A stretch of DNA of 64,000 nucleotides from Corbicula japonica (lineage: Eukaryota; Mollusca; Bivalvia; Venerida; Cyrenidae). Below the pieces are notes generated by a model. That model was not told where the DNA came from. It ran no database searches and was given only the letters and a program-made list of their open reading frames with translations. Below are positions 33,016-44,290 of this stretch, one piece after another (within the stretch, counting starts at the first letter, position 1; every line of letters starts with the position of its first letter). Position numbers and translations under genes: made by a program. The stretch lies in contig JAZAYU010000266.1 of assembly GCA_038501625.1 (NCBI GenBank), positions 372,001 to 436,000 of the forward strand. The letters run 5' to 3'.

Positions 33016-36000
33016 TTACAAATTACAATCGTGTGTCCGTTTCCAATTAATGTTAACAAGAGATATTTCATTCTGGTTTGTGATTGTTCCATATGGTTGT
33101 CTGAACGTCATTCTCGAATACTCCACATACTCATGGTAGAATATTCTAAATCCTTGAGTGTATAGTTGTCTCAGTGCTTTGATTTGAACTATCACCGGAA
33201 CACCGCCCCAAAGAGGAAGCTTGCCATCCGGTTCTTTGTTTCCATGTATGTTTCTACCGAAATGAGCTTCTAAACTGATCTGTTTCACATTATTGAGGAC
33301 ATTTGATTCCAGTATTTGAGGAAGGCTGTCCCATTCCCCTCCCTCAATATCAATTTTCAGGACGTCGATAGGTTTCTGAAAAAAAAAGTTATGTTTAACA
33401 ATCAACTAGTTGACAACAAGTTTTATCTAGTGATTTCCAGTAAGCAATAGATATTTCTTGTGAAATTAAAGTGATATTCCACTATTTTGAACCTGTAGAT
33501 AATAATTTTTGTTTTCACAGTTAATTTTCACTTTACACCTATACCTATACGCACAATATTCAGATAAGCGAGTTAAATCATACAAATACTTTCATTAAAA
33601 GCATTCGAAAATCCATTTTTACCTGTGAAATATAAGAATAATTTTTGTGAATATCGGAATATTTCTTTTACACTAAGCCACTCATTAGAAGTGAATTCCT
33701 GAGCTAATTCGAAGAAATAACTTTTCGTTCACATACTCCGTAATTTTAGCAGTAAGGAATCTCCTTATCCGCCATTGCTTTATCCGTCGCCTCTTTCGTA
33801 TTCTTCCACAAACTTACGGTAAACTTGATGGCTCTACATCGCTAATTCAAAGGTCAAGCGGTTTATGACCTTTGAAAAAGGCGTAGCGATGATACATCGT
33901 GGATTATGACAATGCTGCTTTAACACATTTTAATGGAGAATTTCGGCGGTCGTGATGAAATACACCATTTAACGAGTAAGCAATGTTTGTTAGCGTTACT
34001 GGGTGTAATCCTTTGATTGATATAAACGTATATTTCTGACGTACATGAAAGTGAGAACAGGTCAAGATCCATCATGCTTATCAATTTTTTAAAAACATAA
34101 ACTAGATTCTAGTATTTACATCTGTATGATTCAGGCTATTCATTATGGACGACAATGTGCGCATTTTCCATCCCAGTGAGTTGATCGAGTCCGAGCCTCC
34201 AAGGCCGATTAGATGAAAGCTCAGTAAACTTGGCAAGTTACGGTCCCCGATTGGCTGACTGAAAATAATCAGATTCGTATTATTTAGCATCGTAATTTTT
34301 TGTATTAATATTTAAAGACGACCTAAATTAAAAGAAACTAGATTTTCCTTAAAGAATAAATCATAACAAACGTTGTTTGTGGTAAATGCTTTGTGATAAA
34401 CCTGTCTACATAACGTTTGCCATATTTCTCTTTTTTTGCCCTGCAAAAACAGATTGAAGATATTTTCACAGATATTCGATATACCAACTTTTAAAATAAT
34501 ACTGAGTTTGAAATTTGTTTCTCAGCCAGAAGTAACGTAGTTCTTCAATGCCAGTTTAAACATCTAAAATGACATTCTTCGAATTTCGTAATCGTATAAA
34601 TTAAAATTTATTATTTATATCGTATTTCTTCGTACTTAAAAGAAAGAAAGACATTTTGAGTTACATTTTTTCAATAATAGCACAAAAGCTTTTCTCATAT
34701 TCTTTAATTTACTACTTCCCACTATTTAAAAATATGTCGGTCTGTCCGTCTATCTGTATGCTTGTCTAATCGAGAAAGTATACTAGTCTAGCCTTACCAT
34801 ATCTTACATTGCCTTATCATTTCTTATCTTATCTTATCTCATCTCATGTTATCTGTTTGTTCGCCTACTAATTGTTTACCTCGGATCAAACGTATGTATT
34901 TCACATTTAAATTTGTCGTGTATGGTTTCTTCAAAGCTGAATTCAAAATTGGATCTGAAACACAATTATATGTAAACACTAAAATAATTGTTATTATTAA
35001 GACATACTGATACCGTTAAACAATAAATAATGTATCTGAAAGACTGTTTATATACATTTAATTGAGTACCGGTATTTTTAGTAAGGCAGATCGATGTTGT
35101 TAAAAAATAAAGAACATTGGACATGAAACACAATTTATTTACATTTAATTGGTTGTTAAAAGTAAGGCATATCGATGTTGATAAAGAATAAATAAAATCA
35201 TTGTAACATTTTTAAACAAACAAATATTTCTTTTAGGACACAACTTTCAATCAGTGATTTTATCAATCAACTTCGTTTAAGCAATATACTCAATCTGTAA
35301 ATACTATTGCTTAGATACGTTGCTCTGACATTTTGTTGACTTTAAACAATGCATCGCATACAAAAATATAAGTGGGAAATCCTTTTACAAGTATGAAAGA
35401 TTATGTAAAAGTTAAATTAAATAAGGGAAACTGCTTACAATAGTGTTTGCACGATGGTGGCAAGAGGTTAAATAGATAAAAAGGGAACTTTGAAAACCCT
35501 CGACCACGACAAATATGAAAATATTGCAGGCTCGGTTTATTTGAGCCTGTTCATGGACAGTTGGGAGATCTTGTAAAAGAACTTAAAAGCGCTATTTATT
35601 ATTTTATCCCTTACAATGTATTCTTTGATTTGTCTCCATGGGCTCTGGTCTCAGTTTGGTCATTGAGCACCCACCATTTTGCATGACAATACTAAGCTTC
35701 TTGTGTCATATATTTATGTGCTTTTGCATGCAACATTGTCGAGTTGATGGGTGGGTTAGAACTTATTCACTAAGACAACTTGTACTTGTTCGTTCACACA
35801 AGAACCTGTTGGGGCAACTGTGAGCATGGTGCACCTTGAACAAAATTGTTTTCTCACTGACGTTCCAAGGCGGTTAACCCCCAGATTCTCATTTTCCTTA
35901 ATTAGTAGGTCGCATTTGAATTGATCATTGTGATAAATCCCTGCTATCTTTTTCCGCTCTACTTTTCGGATGCGTGGGGAGTCTTTGTTTTCATGGTTTG

Positions 36001-36878
36001 GCAATTCCTGATATGTATAATTCACTTTTCCATTCTTTCCCCGCCTGGTTCTCATAAAACAAAACGTTTTTGATATACCAATCGATCTATTTCAAACAAG
36101 CCTATGTCACAATAGGGAAGTGGAATTAAGCGATTTAGGAAATTTTGATATTATTGAACTTTTTCAGTTGATTTTTACAATACACATTTGGTCTAAAAAG
36201 CCTACTACACTTATAAAACATAGGTATAAACTGTTAGTTTCGGAAAACTTCGAGTAAAGAGTACAGGTTTGGCTAATCCTCTAAACATATCGACACACTC
36301 ACCCGAACGAGTACACCAAACAAGGGTGTTTCGGTCGATATGCGGTGTCTAGGCAAACTTCCTTTCCTCCGTCAGAAGAACTCCCAAACCTTGTCCGCTT
36401 GTGGCAAATTGCTTGTTGCGAGTTGATGTAACTGTGTGAACAAATATTGATACATATACTTTACCCAAATTCCATTACGACATCAGAAAATGCACTTTTA
36501 ATTTTCAATGCTTAATACGACAAATGACAGAATATTAAAAAGTTGAACTTTTGTGCGTTACTGCAAGATTTTGTACATCTCCATAATGTATTTGTTAGAC
36601 CTTTAAGAATTAGGAAATATTCTGTTAGTACTATTGTGTCTCTTAACGTCCTTATTTGATATGTCCATTTTTTAACTTGCCTTTATATTTCATTATATTG
36701 AATCACAGTGTCATTGTTTACGACTTTTGATTGGTTTGATAAGCTATTCTATGCTATTCTTCGAAGTTAAGTGTTGGTTTACTCACTTCCAGTATACTTC
36801 AAGCAGGTCTTCTTCACTCATATTCTGCAATACTGTATCGCTGGGTACCAGATAAACATCTTCATCCGGACAATCGGG
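33016..36878 (-). CDS. METTL24-like methyltransferase, copy B (intact, five exons, N-terminus not found)
   Basis: Exons on the minus strand: 36787-36878, 36303-36431, 34880-34954, 34120-34258 and 33016-33375. Sizes 92+129+75+139+360 sum to 795 nt, an open frame of 264 codons plus TAA; every junction has AG/GT and matching phase. Domain landmarks: PDCPDEDVYLVPSD; INSQQAICHKRTRFG; SDGGKEVCLD; CLVYSFG; FEFSFEETIHDKF; HTFDPS; LSFHLIGLGG; GWKMRTLSSIMNSLNH; DVLKIDIEGGEW; LEAHFGR; FRIFYHEYVEYSRM. This order is that of the METTL24/Methyltransf_22 family, thought to bind S-adenosylmethionine; the substrate is unknown. Family members usually have an N-terminal membrane anchor, expected on an exon beyond 36878 that I could not identify. 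Intron 2 contains a 600-bp retroelement tail. Compared with copy A it lacks frameshifts, so it is probably the working copy. Confidence 0.85.
35440..36030 (+). repeat. Common retroelement tail copy in intron 2 of methyltransferase copy B
   Basis: GTTTGCACGATGGTGGCAAG starts the copy; a foreign block at 35490-35570 (ACCACGACAAATATG) interrupts it, then CTCCATGGGCTCTGGTCTCA, TTGCATGCAACATTGTCGAG and TTTGGCAATTCCTGATATG. Copy A has no insertion at this place, which accounts for most of the intron-length difference (1348 against 962 bp). Confidence 0.7.
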
Positions 36879-37027
36879 CTAAAACATCAGTGTAAAGAAT
36901 TAAATTGTATGTCATGCTTTTGCGATTGATGAACGTGTAAACTGCACTAATTCCAAAAGTTTCGAGCGTCTTTTATGCCTACATGTTCTTGCTGATTTAA
37001 CTCTTGGTGTGTTGTGCAGAAGAATGT

Positions 37028-37135
37028 AAACCAGTCTCAAATCTCAAGCATCTGATTGGCTAAAATGGAGAATTGACTATTTTTGCCAGTCAGATAATGT
37101 TTGAGATTCGAGACTGATCTCCAATCTTAGCTTTA
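37028..37135. mobile_element. Hairpin MITE, second copy
   Basis: Inverted arms CCAGTCTCAAATCTCAAGCA and TGTTTGAGATTCGAGACTG, related to 17471-17628 and 62437-62520. It lies upstream of exon 1 of copy B, not in the intron occupied in copy A. Confidence 0.7.
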
Positions 37136-37194
37136 TGATCGTGGAAAGTAAAGACTTTTGCGCATCATGTAACATCAAATATTCCCATCAACAA

Positions 37195-37300
37195 TCAAGT
37201 CTCGTGATTAAATGTTTATCTCCCCCTCTCTTCTTCTTGACTGTGTGGGGAGGCTGTTTTTTCTGAATGTGGCGATTCCTGATATGCATATTTCACCCTT
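37195..37300 (+). repeat. Common retroelement, 3' tail only
   Basis: CTCTTCTTCTTGACTGTGTG and GAATGTGGCGATTCCTGATA, almost the same as 15430-15515. Confidence 0.8.
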
Positions 37301-37491
37301 TTGATACGTTCCCTTATTTATATTCCCTAAATAAGTCAGACTTATCCCGATTAGTCTCGTAATTAGTGGTAATTACTATTACAAGTCTACGAAATTAGCA
37401 GTTTCAACTTTTTAAAGGCCGTAACGCAACTTGGCGGAATTTTCGAATTTAACATTATAATATAATAATATATAATATTCTGGTATTAAGC

Positions 37492-37565
37492 AGGACGATC
37501 AACTGTAGATAGGTTAAGCCCCAAGCATGCAAAACGCTGTAGAATATCATATTTGTTACCTTTTT
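37492..37565 (-). repeat. Common retroelement, coding-junction fragment
   Basis: GATCAACTGTAGATAGGTTA and GCAAAACGCTGTAGAATATC are the reverse complement of the 11150-11200 region. It stands about 100 bp before a plus-strand copy. Confidence 0.55.
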
Positions 37566-37659
37566 ATATAACCTTATTTAAAGTCGTTCAAATCATTAAA
37601 ATGCTGTATAAAAATCGGACTCGTGTTAATGCAAGTTTCCCACATTTAATCGAACTTTT

Positions 37660-38265
37660 CTACAGCGCTCTACAGGCCTGGTGATTTGCCCATTAACAGT
37701 TGATCACTATGCTTACCTCTATGGTTGTACGACGGTGGCAGGGGTTTGAGAGTTTATGAAGGTTTATGGGGAAATCTTTTCTTTAAAGAACCTAGAAGCT
37801 AGATTTCTTTCTTTTATCCCTGTCATCGTGTTCTTGCTAATTTTATTCCAGATGCTCTGGTCTCTGTAAGATCATTGTGTATTCGCCTATAGGCTTTGCA
37901 ATGCTATTAGCTTCTGATGTTTTAAATGTTTGTGTGCTTTTGCTTGCAAACTTGTTAAGCTGATGGATAAGTTAGAGTTATTTCACCAAGACAACTTGTA
38001 CTTGTTTTGTGATGTGAGAACCTGTTAGGGCAAGTGTAAGGTTGGTGCACAATAGAATCTGATTTAAACCCTTAGTGGCAAATTGCTTTGCCACAAACCG
38101 TTCCAAGGCGGTAACCCCTCGGGTTCTGACTTTCGTTAATTGTTTGTAGCGCCCATTTTGAAACTGGTTATTGTAATACCGTGCTCTCTTTTCCTCTCTA
38201 CTTTTTGGCTGTGTGGGGAGGTTGTGTCTGGTGGATGTGGCCATTCCTAACATATGCATAATTCA
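37660..38265 (+). repeat. Common retroelement, 5'-truncated copy (~600 bp)
   Basis: It runs from CAGCGCTCTACAGGCCTGGT through ACGACGGTGGCAGGGG, CACCAAGACAACTTGTACTT and GGCGGTAACCCCTCGGG to CATTCCTAACATATGCATAA. Together with 10440-11772 this is a good consensus source. Confidence 0.85.
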
Positions 38266-38520
38266 CTTTTTAAAATTATTCTTTCAAATATACTATAAAT
38301 AAAAACATTTCCCAATAATATTTTCTATGCGATGTATACAATGTCATGTACTATTTTATTATATACGTTTTATAAACGTGACCATACATGTACACTTTTG
38401 TAAAAATATTTAACACGAGATGAATTCAACTAAAGACAAAGCCTAAAAACAACATATTTCGATGCATATGTTATCGACTGGATTATCTCAAAAACAGCAT
38501 GACCGACGACGACCATTTAA

Positions 38521-38754
38521 CCCTTTCCTCCATATATACGCATTTGTACGCATGTACAACCAGTGTAGATCTAGATCAGCCGGCACATCCGTGCCGTATG
38601 ATCAGAATCTGCACTGGTTGCATTTTGGTCATAAATAACCTAACGAAAAAAAAACCCAACAGTTCAGATCCTGATCAGACGGCACGTATGTGCCGGCTGA
38701 TCTGGATCTACACTGTTCGCCCACGCAATAAAGTTGTGTCTATGGAGGAAAGGG
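38521..38754. mobile_element. piggyBac-type MITE, best-preserved copy
   Basis: CCCTTTCCTCCATA at the left and TATGGAGGAAAGGG at the right are perfect inverted ends, with TTAA on both sides (38517-38520 and 38755-38758). Subterminal blocks AGATCAGCCGGCACATCCGT and its mirror ACGTATGTGCCGGCTGATCT form further inverted repeats. Too short to encode transposase. Confidence 0.9.
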
Positions 38755-39019
38755 TTAAAGGTGCCTGGTGACGAATCAGGACAAAAATATTTGAACAGTG
38801 ATTTCGAATATCAAAATTTATAACTCTAACTGTAGACGACTTGTAAACAAAGTAGTTGTGATTTGATATTTTACACAAAGTACACGTGAGTATATTTCAA
38901 GCCGAAGATGTCATACTCACTTACAAATGATCCTAAAATGTACTGATTTCAGATAAATTCACTCCTGTTCAGTCATTTAAAGGCTGAATTTATTGCTAAT
39001 TCACAGCAATACAATTAGC

Positions 39020-39298
39020 GTTATGGGCTTACCACACTCCTCCCAAGCACGTTCATCGATAAAAAGAAAATTATCAAAATCTCAATAACGGCATAATGCC
39101 GTTCAGGGAAATTTTGCACAAATGAATGTTACTAATGTATCTTTATTTTGCATACAGTAAGACGAGTTGGAAAAAGCTAGACATAAAAAATTCCTTAAAA
39201 TTCTTTTACAAAAATTCACAAAATCTTTTTAATCTATTATTTGATAACTTTCTTTTTATCGATGAACGTGGTTGGGAGGAGTGTGGTACTCATAACTA
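39020..39298. mobile_element. MITE with CCACACTCCTCCC-type inverted ends
   Basis: ACCACACTCCTCCCAAGCAC and a following GTTCATCGATAAAAAGAAA at the left; at the right their complement ends in TTGGGAGGAGTGTGGT. Arms about 48 bp or more. A related right end lies at 43390-43435. The internal part includes AACGGCATAATGCCGTT, itself a palindrome. Confidence 0.85.
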
Positions 39299-39724
39299 CA
39301 TCTGAGACATCGAAATATTCTACCATGAACTATGAAAAAACAGCTTTAATAAGCAATTTGAACTTTAAGTTAACAGCAACTGGTATTTGTTTCACTTATT
39401 CTGCATCGGAATGTAATAGCTATGATAAAATAGGATAATGCTGTAACTATTCAAATATTTGCAAGGCGACTGTCACATAACCTTGAACAAATTCAACTTG
39501 CAACAGGTTGTGTACCGGTTACTGTCTTAGAGCCGTATTTCATATCTATTTTTTTATGAACCTTATTCAAACTAATGACAGAAATCCACGTTTGCAGTAT
39601 ATTCAAATCGTGGGAGACATTGAAAAGAAGATTTATGCAAACACTTTTCAGGCGCCATTTGTAATTAGCTTATTATCTTTCAACATAGTTTACTGCAATT
39701 TTGCATTGCTTTTGATAACTTAGA

Positions 39725-40045
39725 GAGTTCCCTTTTCATCTGAAAGCTTTTGTCTCGGACAGATCATCGAATTCCCATCCCCTCTTCTGCTTGTCTACTA
39801 TATGGTTGCCTTTGCATGCAAAATGATCGAGTAATTAGAGGGTTGGTGTTATCTACTAAAGTAACTTGTACCTGTTTATTTGGGTAGGAATAAAACAGGG
39901 CGAGAGATTGGTGGTGACCATGGTGGTCAACCTTCCTGTTCTCTTTTGATGAAAGGTGGCAAATTTAAATATTTTAATATTTAACTGGTGTCCTTCTTTA
40001 CGCTCTACGTCTGCGACTATTTTCTGATATGCCTTTTTCATTTTT
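39725..40045 (+). repeat. Common retroelement, old diverged tail copy
   Basis: TTTGCATGCAAAATGATCGA, AGTAACTTGTACCTGTTT and TTTCTGATATGCCTTTTTCA keep the family order with many changes. Confidence 0.5.
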
Positions 40046-40694
40046 GTAGGAGCTATTTACAAAATATATTAAAAAAATTCTAAACGAAATAATTGGAAAT
40101 AACAATAAACAAATTTACCCGTAAAGTGCCTAGAAACCTGTACTTTTGATACATACTCGACATCATAATTGTGTTAATGTTACTGTAAAATATTCCGATT
40201 AATAGTGATGTACAAACACACAATAATATTACACATGTTGCTGTTTTTTCCATTTTATATGCTCACTTTGAATAACGTTTAGAAGGATATAACTGATTTA
40301 ACTTATGTTATGTGAATCATATACTCCTAACAAAGAAGTAACAACAGATGTTGTTAAAATAAACAGTTTTTCGATCAGTATTTAAATATAAAGTTATTTG
40401 CGAATTCAGATTGGTTTTTTATTGATCTTAAGCGTATGGTCACATATGACCGCCGCATGTGTTACATGTATGTTCAAGAAAAGTAAGTTAGAGCTTTCAA
40501 AAAGCAAAGTGTTTTGAAGAGGAATTAGCTGGTGAAATTTTCATAACGGCGAATATCACAATTTTCTTTGAGGTAAAATGTAATATTTTATGTTGGAAGT
40601 GATAACATGTTTGTTTTTCATGAGCGAACTTACTGTTCTTTCGGAGAACATCAGCTTCGCTTGCACATCTGTTTTAAACAAGATGTTACCCGAA

Positions 40695-40825
40695 GGCTTT
40701 TTAACCTTTAATTGTTTGTGGTGTTTTTTTTAACTGATCATTTTATTAACCATGCTCTCTCTCCCTCTTCTTCTTTGCTTTGTGGGGAGGCTGTTTTCTC
40801 TAAATGTGGCAATTCCTGATAGCCT
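40695..40825 (+). repeat. Common retroelement, 3' tail only
   Basis: TTTAATTGTTTGTGGTG, ATTAACCATGCTCTCTCTCC, GTGGGGAGGCTGTTTTCTC and GGCAATTCCTGATAG. Confidence 0.75.
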
Positions 40826-43035
40826 AAACAAGAAATATCTTTAAAAAACATAAACGACGTTTTGGAAAAATATGAAATAATGAAACAAATGCATTTGGGC
40901 AACTATTATTTCCTTCACCTTGATATACGTGTTAATACTCGTAAAACTAAGTACTGTGAATCCTACATAATGATTAACGTGTAATTAAAATAAAATGAAC
41001 TGTGAGCCCTAATATCGCGCAAAGTATAAACAAACATAGAAGAAAGAAAATTTCAAGCATTTTTTACTAACAATATTTCATCACAGCACGTTAACTTCGC
41101 ATATGAAAAGTCCTATCTTCTGTTATCAGTATTCGAAATTCTACCCAAAGGCTAAGAAAACAGTCTAAGCATTTTCTTTTGTAGTTTTGTTCCAGTATGG
41201 AAGTAATCCGTCCACTTGATACCAGTTGTTTTGTTCATAATTATAACCGTCTTGTCCAAATCAAGTAAAACATACCGTTTCCCGCTGCAAAACTTTTTTT
41301 TTCAAAAATCGCGCAAGGATTACTTGTAAGTTTGGTTTATGTAAGAATGTAAGAATAATTCAACAAAACAAAAAAACGAATAATAGAAATACGAAAATAA
41401 TGTGTATTTGTGTATCTCGCTGTCAGGATGATTTCATGACACTCAATTCGAAGGAAGAAATCGGGACGGTTCCTACTTTTTATTATGGTAATCGCTCTTT
41501 TATGTATTGATCACGAACAGCGACTTAGAAACACAATATCGAAACAGTGAATATCGTCATGCACAAAACAACTGACAATATTCAAATCACAGTCATTTCC
41601 CTTGTTATAACTTTCGTTCCTTTCCGTTGGTTTCCGGAAAAACTAGAAAACCATTAGCTTTATGTTCTTTCCGGAGTCTAGGGAGTGATGGAAACCACAA
41701 CAGGTTTGTTTACCAATATTGTTCATTCTACTTTTTCGGCGTTAGCTGTCTAAGGTCACTTTTGACCTAGTTTCTCGACCAATGAAATGTTGTAAATAAT
41801 ACTCGTATTCTCTTATTATGCAGAGGGAAAATGAAATAAACTATTTCGATTGGTAGCTATTTACACCAGAGAGGCATCTAGCAGGGTGGAGAGGTATCTA
41901 GTGGGATTTTTATTATTATGCAGCGGAAAAATCAAATAGATTAATTCGATTGGTTGTTAGTGGGTGTTGTATTGGAGGAAAAACATATTTACGATTTAAG
42001 TAACCAGTTAAGTCAATATTGATGGCTTAAATACAATATTATATGGAATATTCTTGGGTGTCAGGTAAACACTTGCATACAATACACAGTGTAAAACGAA
42101 AGAGAAGTGTAGATATTCATAGTTCTTACTGGTTCCTTTCTAGTTCCTTTGATACTGATTGTTAATTTCAAGTACGAAATACAAGTTTACTGTAGTGTAG
42201 TGGCTAACACTCTCGCCTCTCAAGCGGAGGCCCCGGGTTAAATACTCAGGACGGACACTTTTGTTAAAGTTAATACACTTAAAAGTTGGTAGATTTCGCT
42301 CTTGTAACAGGTTATTATTTATATTTATTAAATTTCAAGGACATTTATTCATCTTGAATTCTCACTCTACACGAGGTATTTTATTGAAACTGAATATTTT
42401 GCTTCAGTATCTTTAATCGACTTGTTATCACTGTATGAAATTGTTGCAACAGCTTCAACATTTTTTTTGAAAGACACTTTCAATAAATTTATGAGTTGTC
42501 ATGATTCGGTCGCTTAATCTCTAAGTCATACTAAGAAGGCAGGGAGGGTTCGTCGACAGCTATAACAAATAAAATAAAATAACTAAACTGTGTCTGCTTT
42601 GTCTCTCTGTATTTCTTTCTTTCTTATATACATGTATCTATAAATCTTTTCCATCAACGCCGTTTATCTTTTTTAAAGATATTTCTTGTTTCTTAGTTGG
42701 TAGATGAATGTCTAAACTGTTGACAGCAGGTTTGATTGTCAGACGTAGCTTCTGTCCTTGTATAAGGAATGACGTTTGTCATTCAGATATTGACCATGAG
42801 AGGAAGTACTGTTAGATTAACTTCCCTAAAACAGTCTTAAATTTATACAAATTACAAACGATTGTAATCGAAAGTGGCACACACACATTTGAACAAACAG
42901 AAGGATATGTTTATTAAACATTCTCTTAAATATTTTCCTTTTTTGTATTAATCATTAAAATAAAATAAAAACCATGACGGTGTATGATTTGTAAGATGAA
43001 GTTGAATTTTTAAAGAGTAAATGAGCAGTTGCGCT
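40826..43035. other. Non-coding stretch with a tRNA-like fragment
   Basis: No exon recognised. Near 41800-41960 the block ATGCAGAGGGAAAATGAAATA is repeated as ATGCAGCGGAAAAATCAAATA 110 bp on, with a shared ATTCGATTGGT. A tRNA-like piece is at 42190-42250. Confidence 0.45.
42190..42250 (+). repeat. tRNA-like pseudogene or SINE head
   Basis: TGTAGTGTAGTGGCTAACAC resembles a D arm, GCCTC-TCAAGCG-GAGGC gives a stem with a 7-nt loop, and CCCCGGGTTAAATACTCAGG is a weak B box. The loop lacks U33 and no acceptor stem pairs, so a working tRNA is unlikely. Confidence 0.5.
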
Positions 43036-43039
43036 TTTT

Positions 43040-43435
43040 ACTATCATCGTTCTCTTGCTGAATAACTCGTTGCTCCCCAGAACAACAAAAAGCTAGACCA
43101 CCCCAGAAAATTGAAGGTCAAACACACTTTTACTAATATCGCGTAAAGTTTACATATGTAAGTCACCAGGACACAATAAATTATTGTCAGTATCATATTA
43201 ATCATGTGGGCATTTAAAATGATGTTTTGTGTTGTTTAGTTTTTGCAAATTTATGTAAATAGAAGCTAAGGGAATTTTTAATCTCGCTATTTTTCTTTAC
43301 TGTTCTAACGTGTCTTACTATATGCAAAATAAAGATACATTAGTAACATTCAGTTTCATTTAACGGCATTTTGCCGTTATTGAGACTTTGATAATTTTCT
43401 TTTTATCGAACGTGCCTGGGAGGAGTGTGGTAAGC
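43040..43435. mobile_element. MITE related to 39.02 kb and 18.89 kb
   Basis: Right end GAACGTGCCTGGGAGGAGTG matches the TIR at 39020-39298; TAACGGCATTTTGCCGTTAT is the same internal palindrome. The left part is the reverse complement of 18895-19100. Confidence 0.65.
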
Positions 43436-43454
43436 CCTTATGGGGTCGCCAACA

Positions 43455-44290
43455 TTGCAAATGGCGAAAACTGGCTAAAATTGCAATAATGGATTTTTGG
43501 GGAAATACTTATTGCCACCTAGATTTTAGTAAAGAAATGTATTAAGCTAAGGATGTTCGCAAGTTCAATTTAGTATTATACATGTTCTAATTACCAAGCA
43601 CATACTCAAACAAAAGAAAAAAAAACATTTGCATGAGAACTCTGAAATTAATTGAGTATATGCTGGTCTACAATGTTTAGTGCCAATTCGTCAAAATAAT
43701 GTTAGGGTTTTCAAGAAATTCAAGGAAAACTTACTTCCGGGTTTCTACTTTCGGTTTTGAGTCAAAACATTTTGATGTACCTTTTTCAAAACTCGACAAT
43801 AATTCCCACTGGCATACCAATAAAAGTGAAGATATATAGTGTCACGTGACTGTATTTAAGTTTGGATGCTCAAATTGTTTGAAAAAAAATTCTTCATTTT
43901 CATAGAAAAGACACACACACAAAAGAAATCTGGAATGGCTGTTTAAAACGTATAGAAAAATGATATAGTTATCGCGTAAACACTTATTTAAAATATTTTG
44001 TGGTCAACTGTCAAAATAATGTCAGAAATTTTAAGTAGTACATTAAGGTATGAGTTCCTTTGGTATATTGTCCATGCTTTTCGGAGTTCTCATGCAAACG
44101 TTTTTTCTTATGTTTTAGTATGTGCTTGGTAATTAAAACATGAATAAGATTAAATTGAGCTTGCAAACATTAACTACATGCTTAGATATATACATTTCTT
44201 AACTACAATCTAGGTGACAAAAAGCATTTCCCCCAAAATTCATTTTTTTAAATTTTAAAGAGTTTTCGCCATTTGCAATATTTGCGACCT
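43455..44290. mobile_element. Foldback element with ~250-bp inverted arms
   Basis: The left arm (43455-43710: GCAAATGGCGAAAACTGGCT, CACCTAGATTTTAGT, AATTACCAAGCACATACT, CATGAGAACTCTGAAA) is matched in reverse on the right (44040-44290: GGAGTTCTCATGCAAACG, AGTATGTGCTTGGTAATTA, AATCTAGGTGAC, TTTTCGCCATTTGCAATA). The middle 320 bp are unique. No transposase. Another copy is at 9505-9940. Confidence 0.8.

Noticed and set aside
42190..42250. tRNA gene
   Set aside because: No pairing acceptor stem, C instead of U at position 33 and a weak B box.
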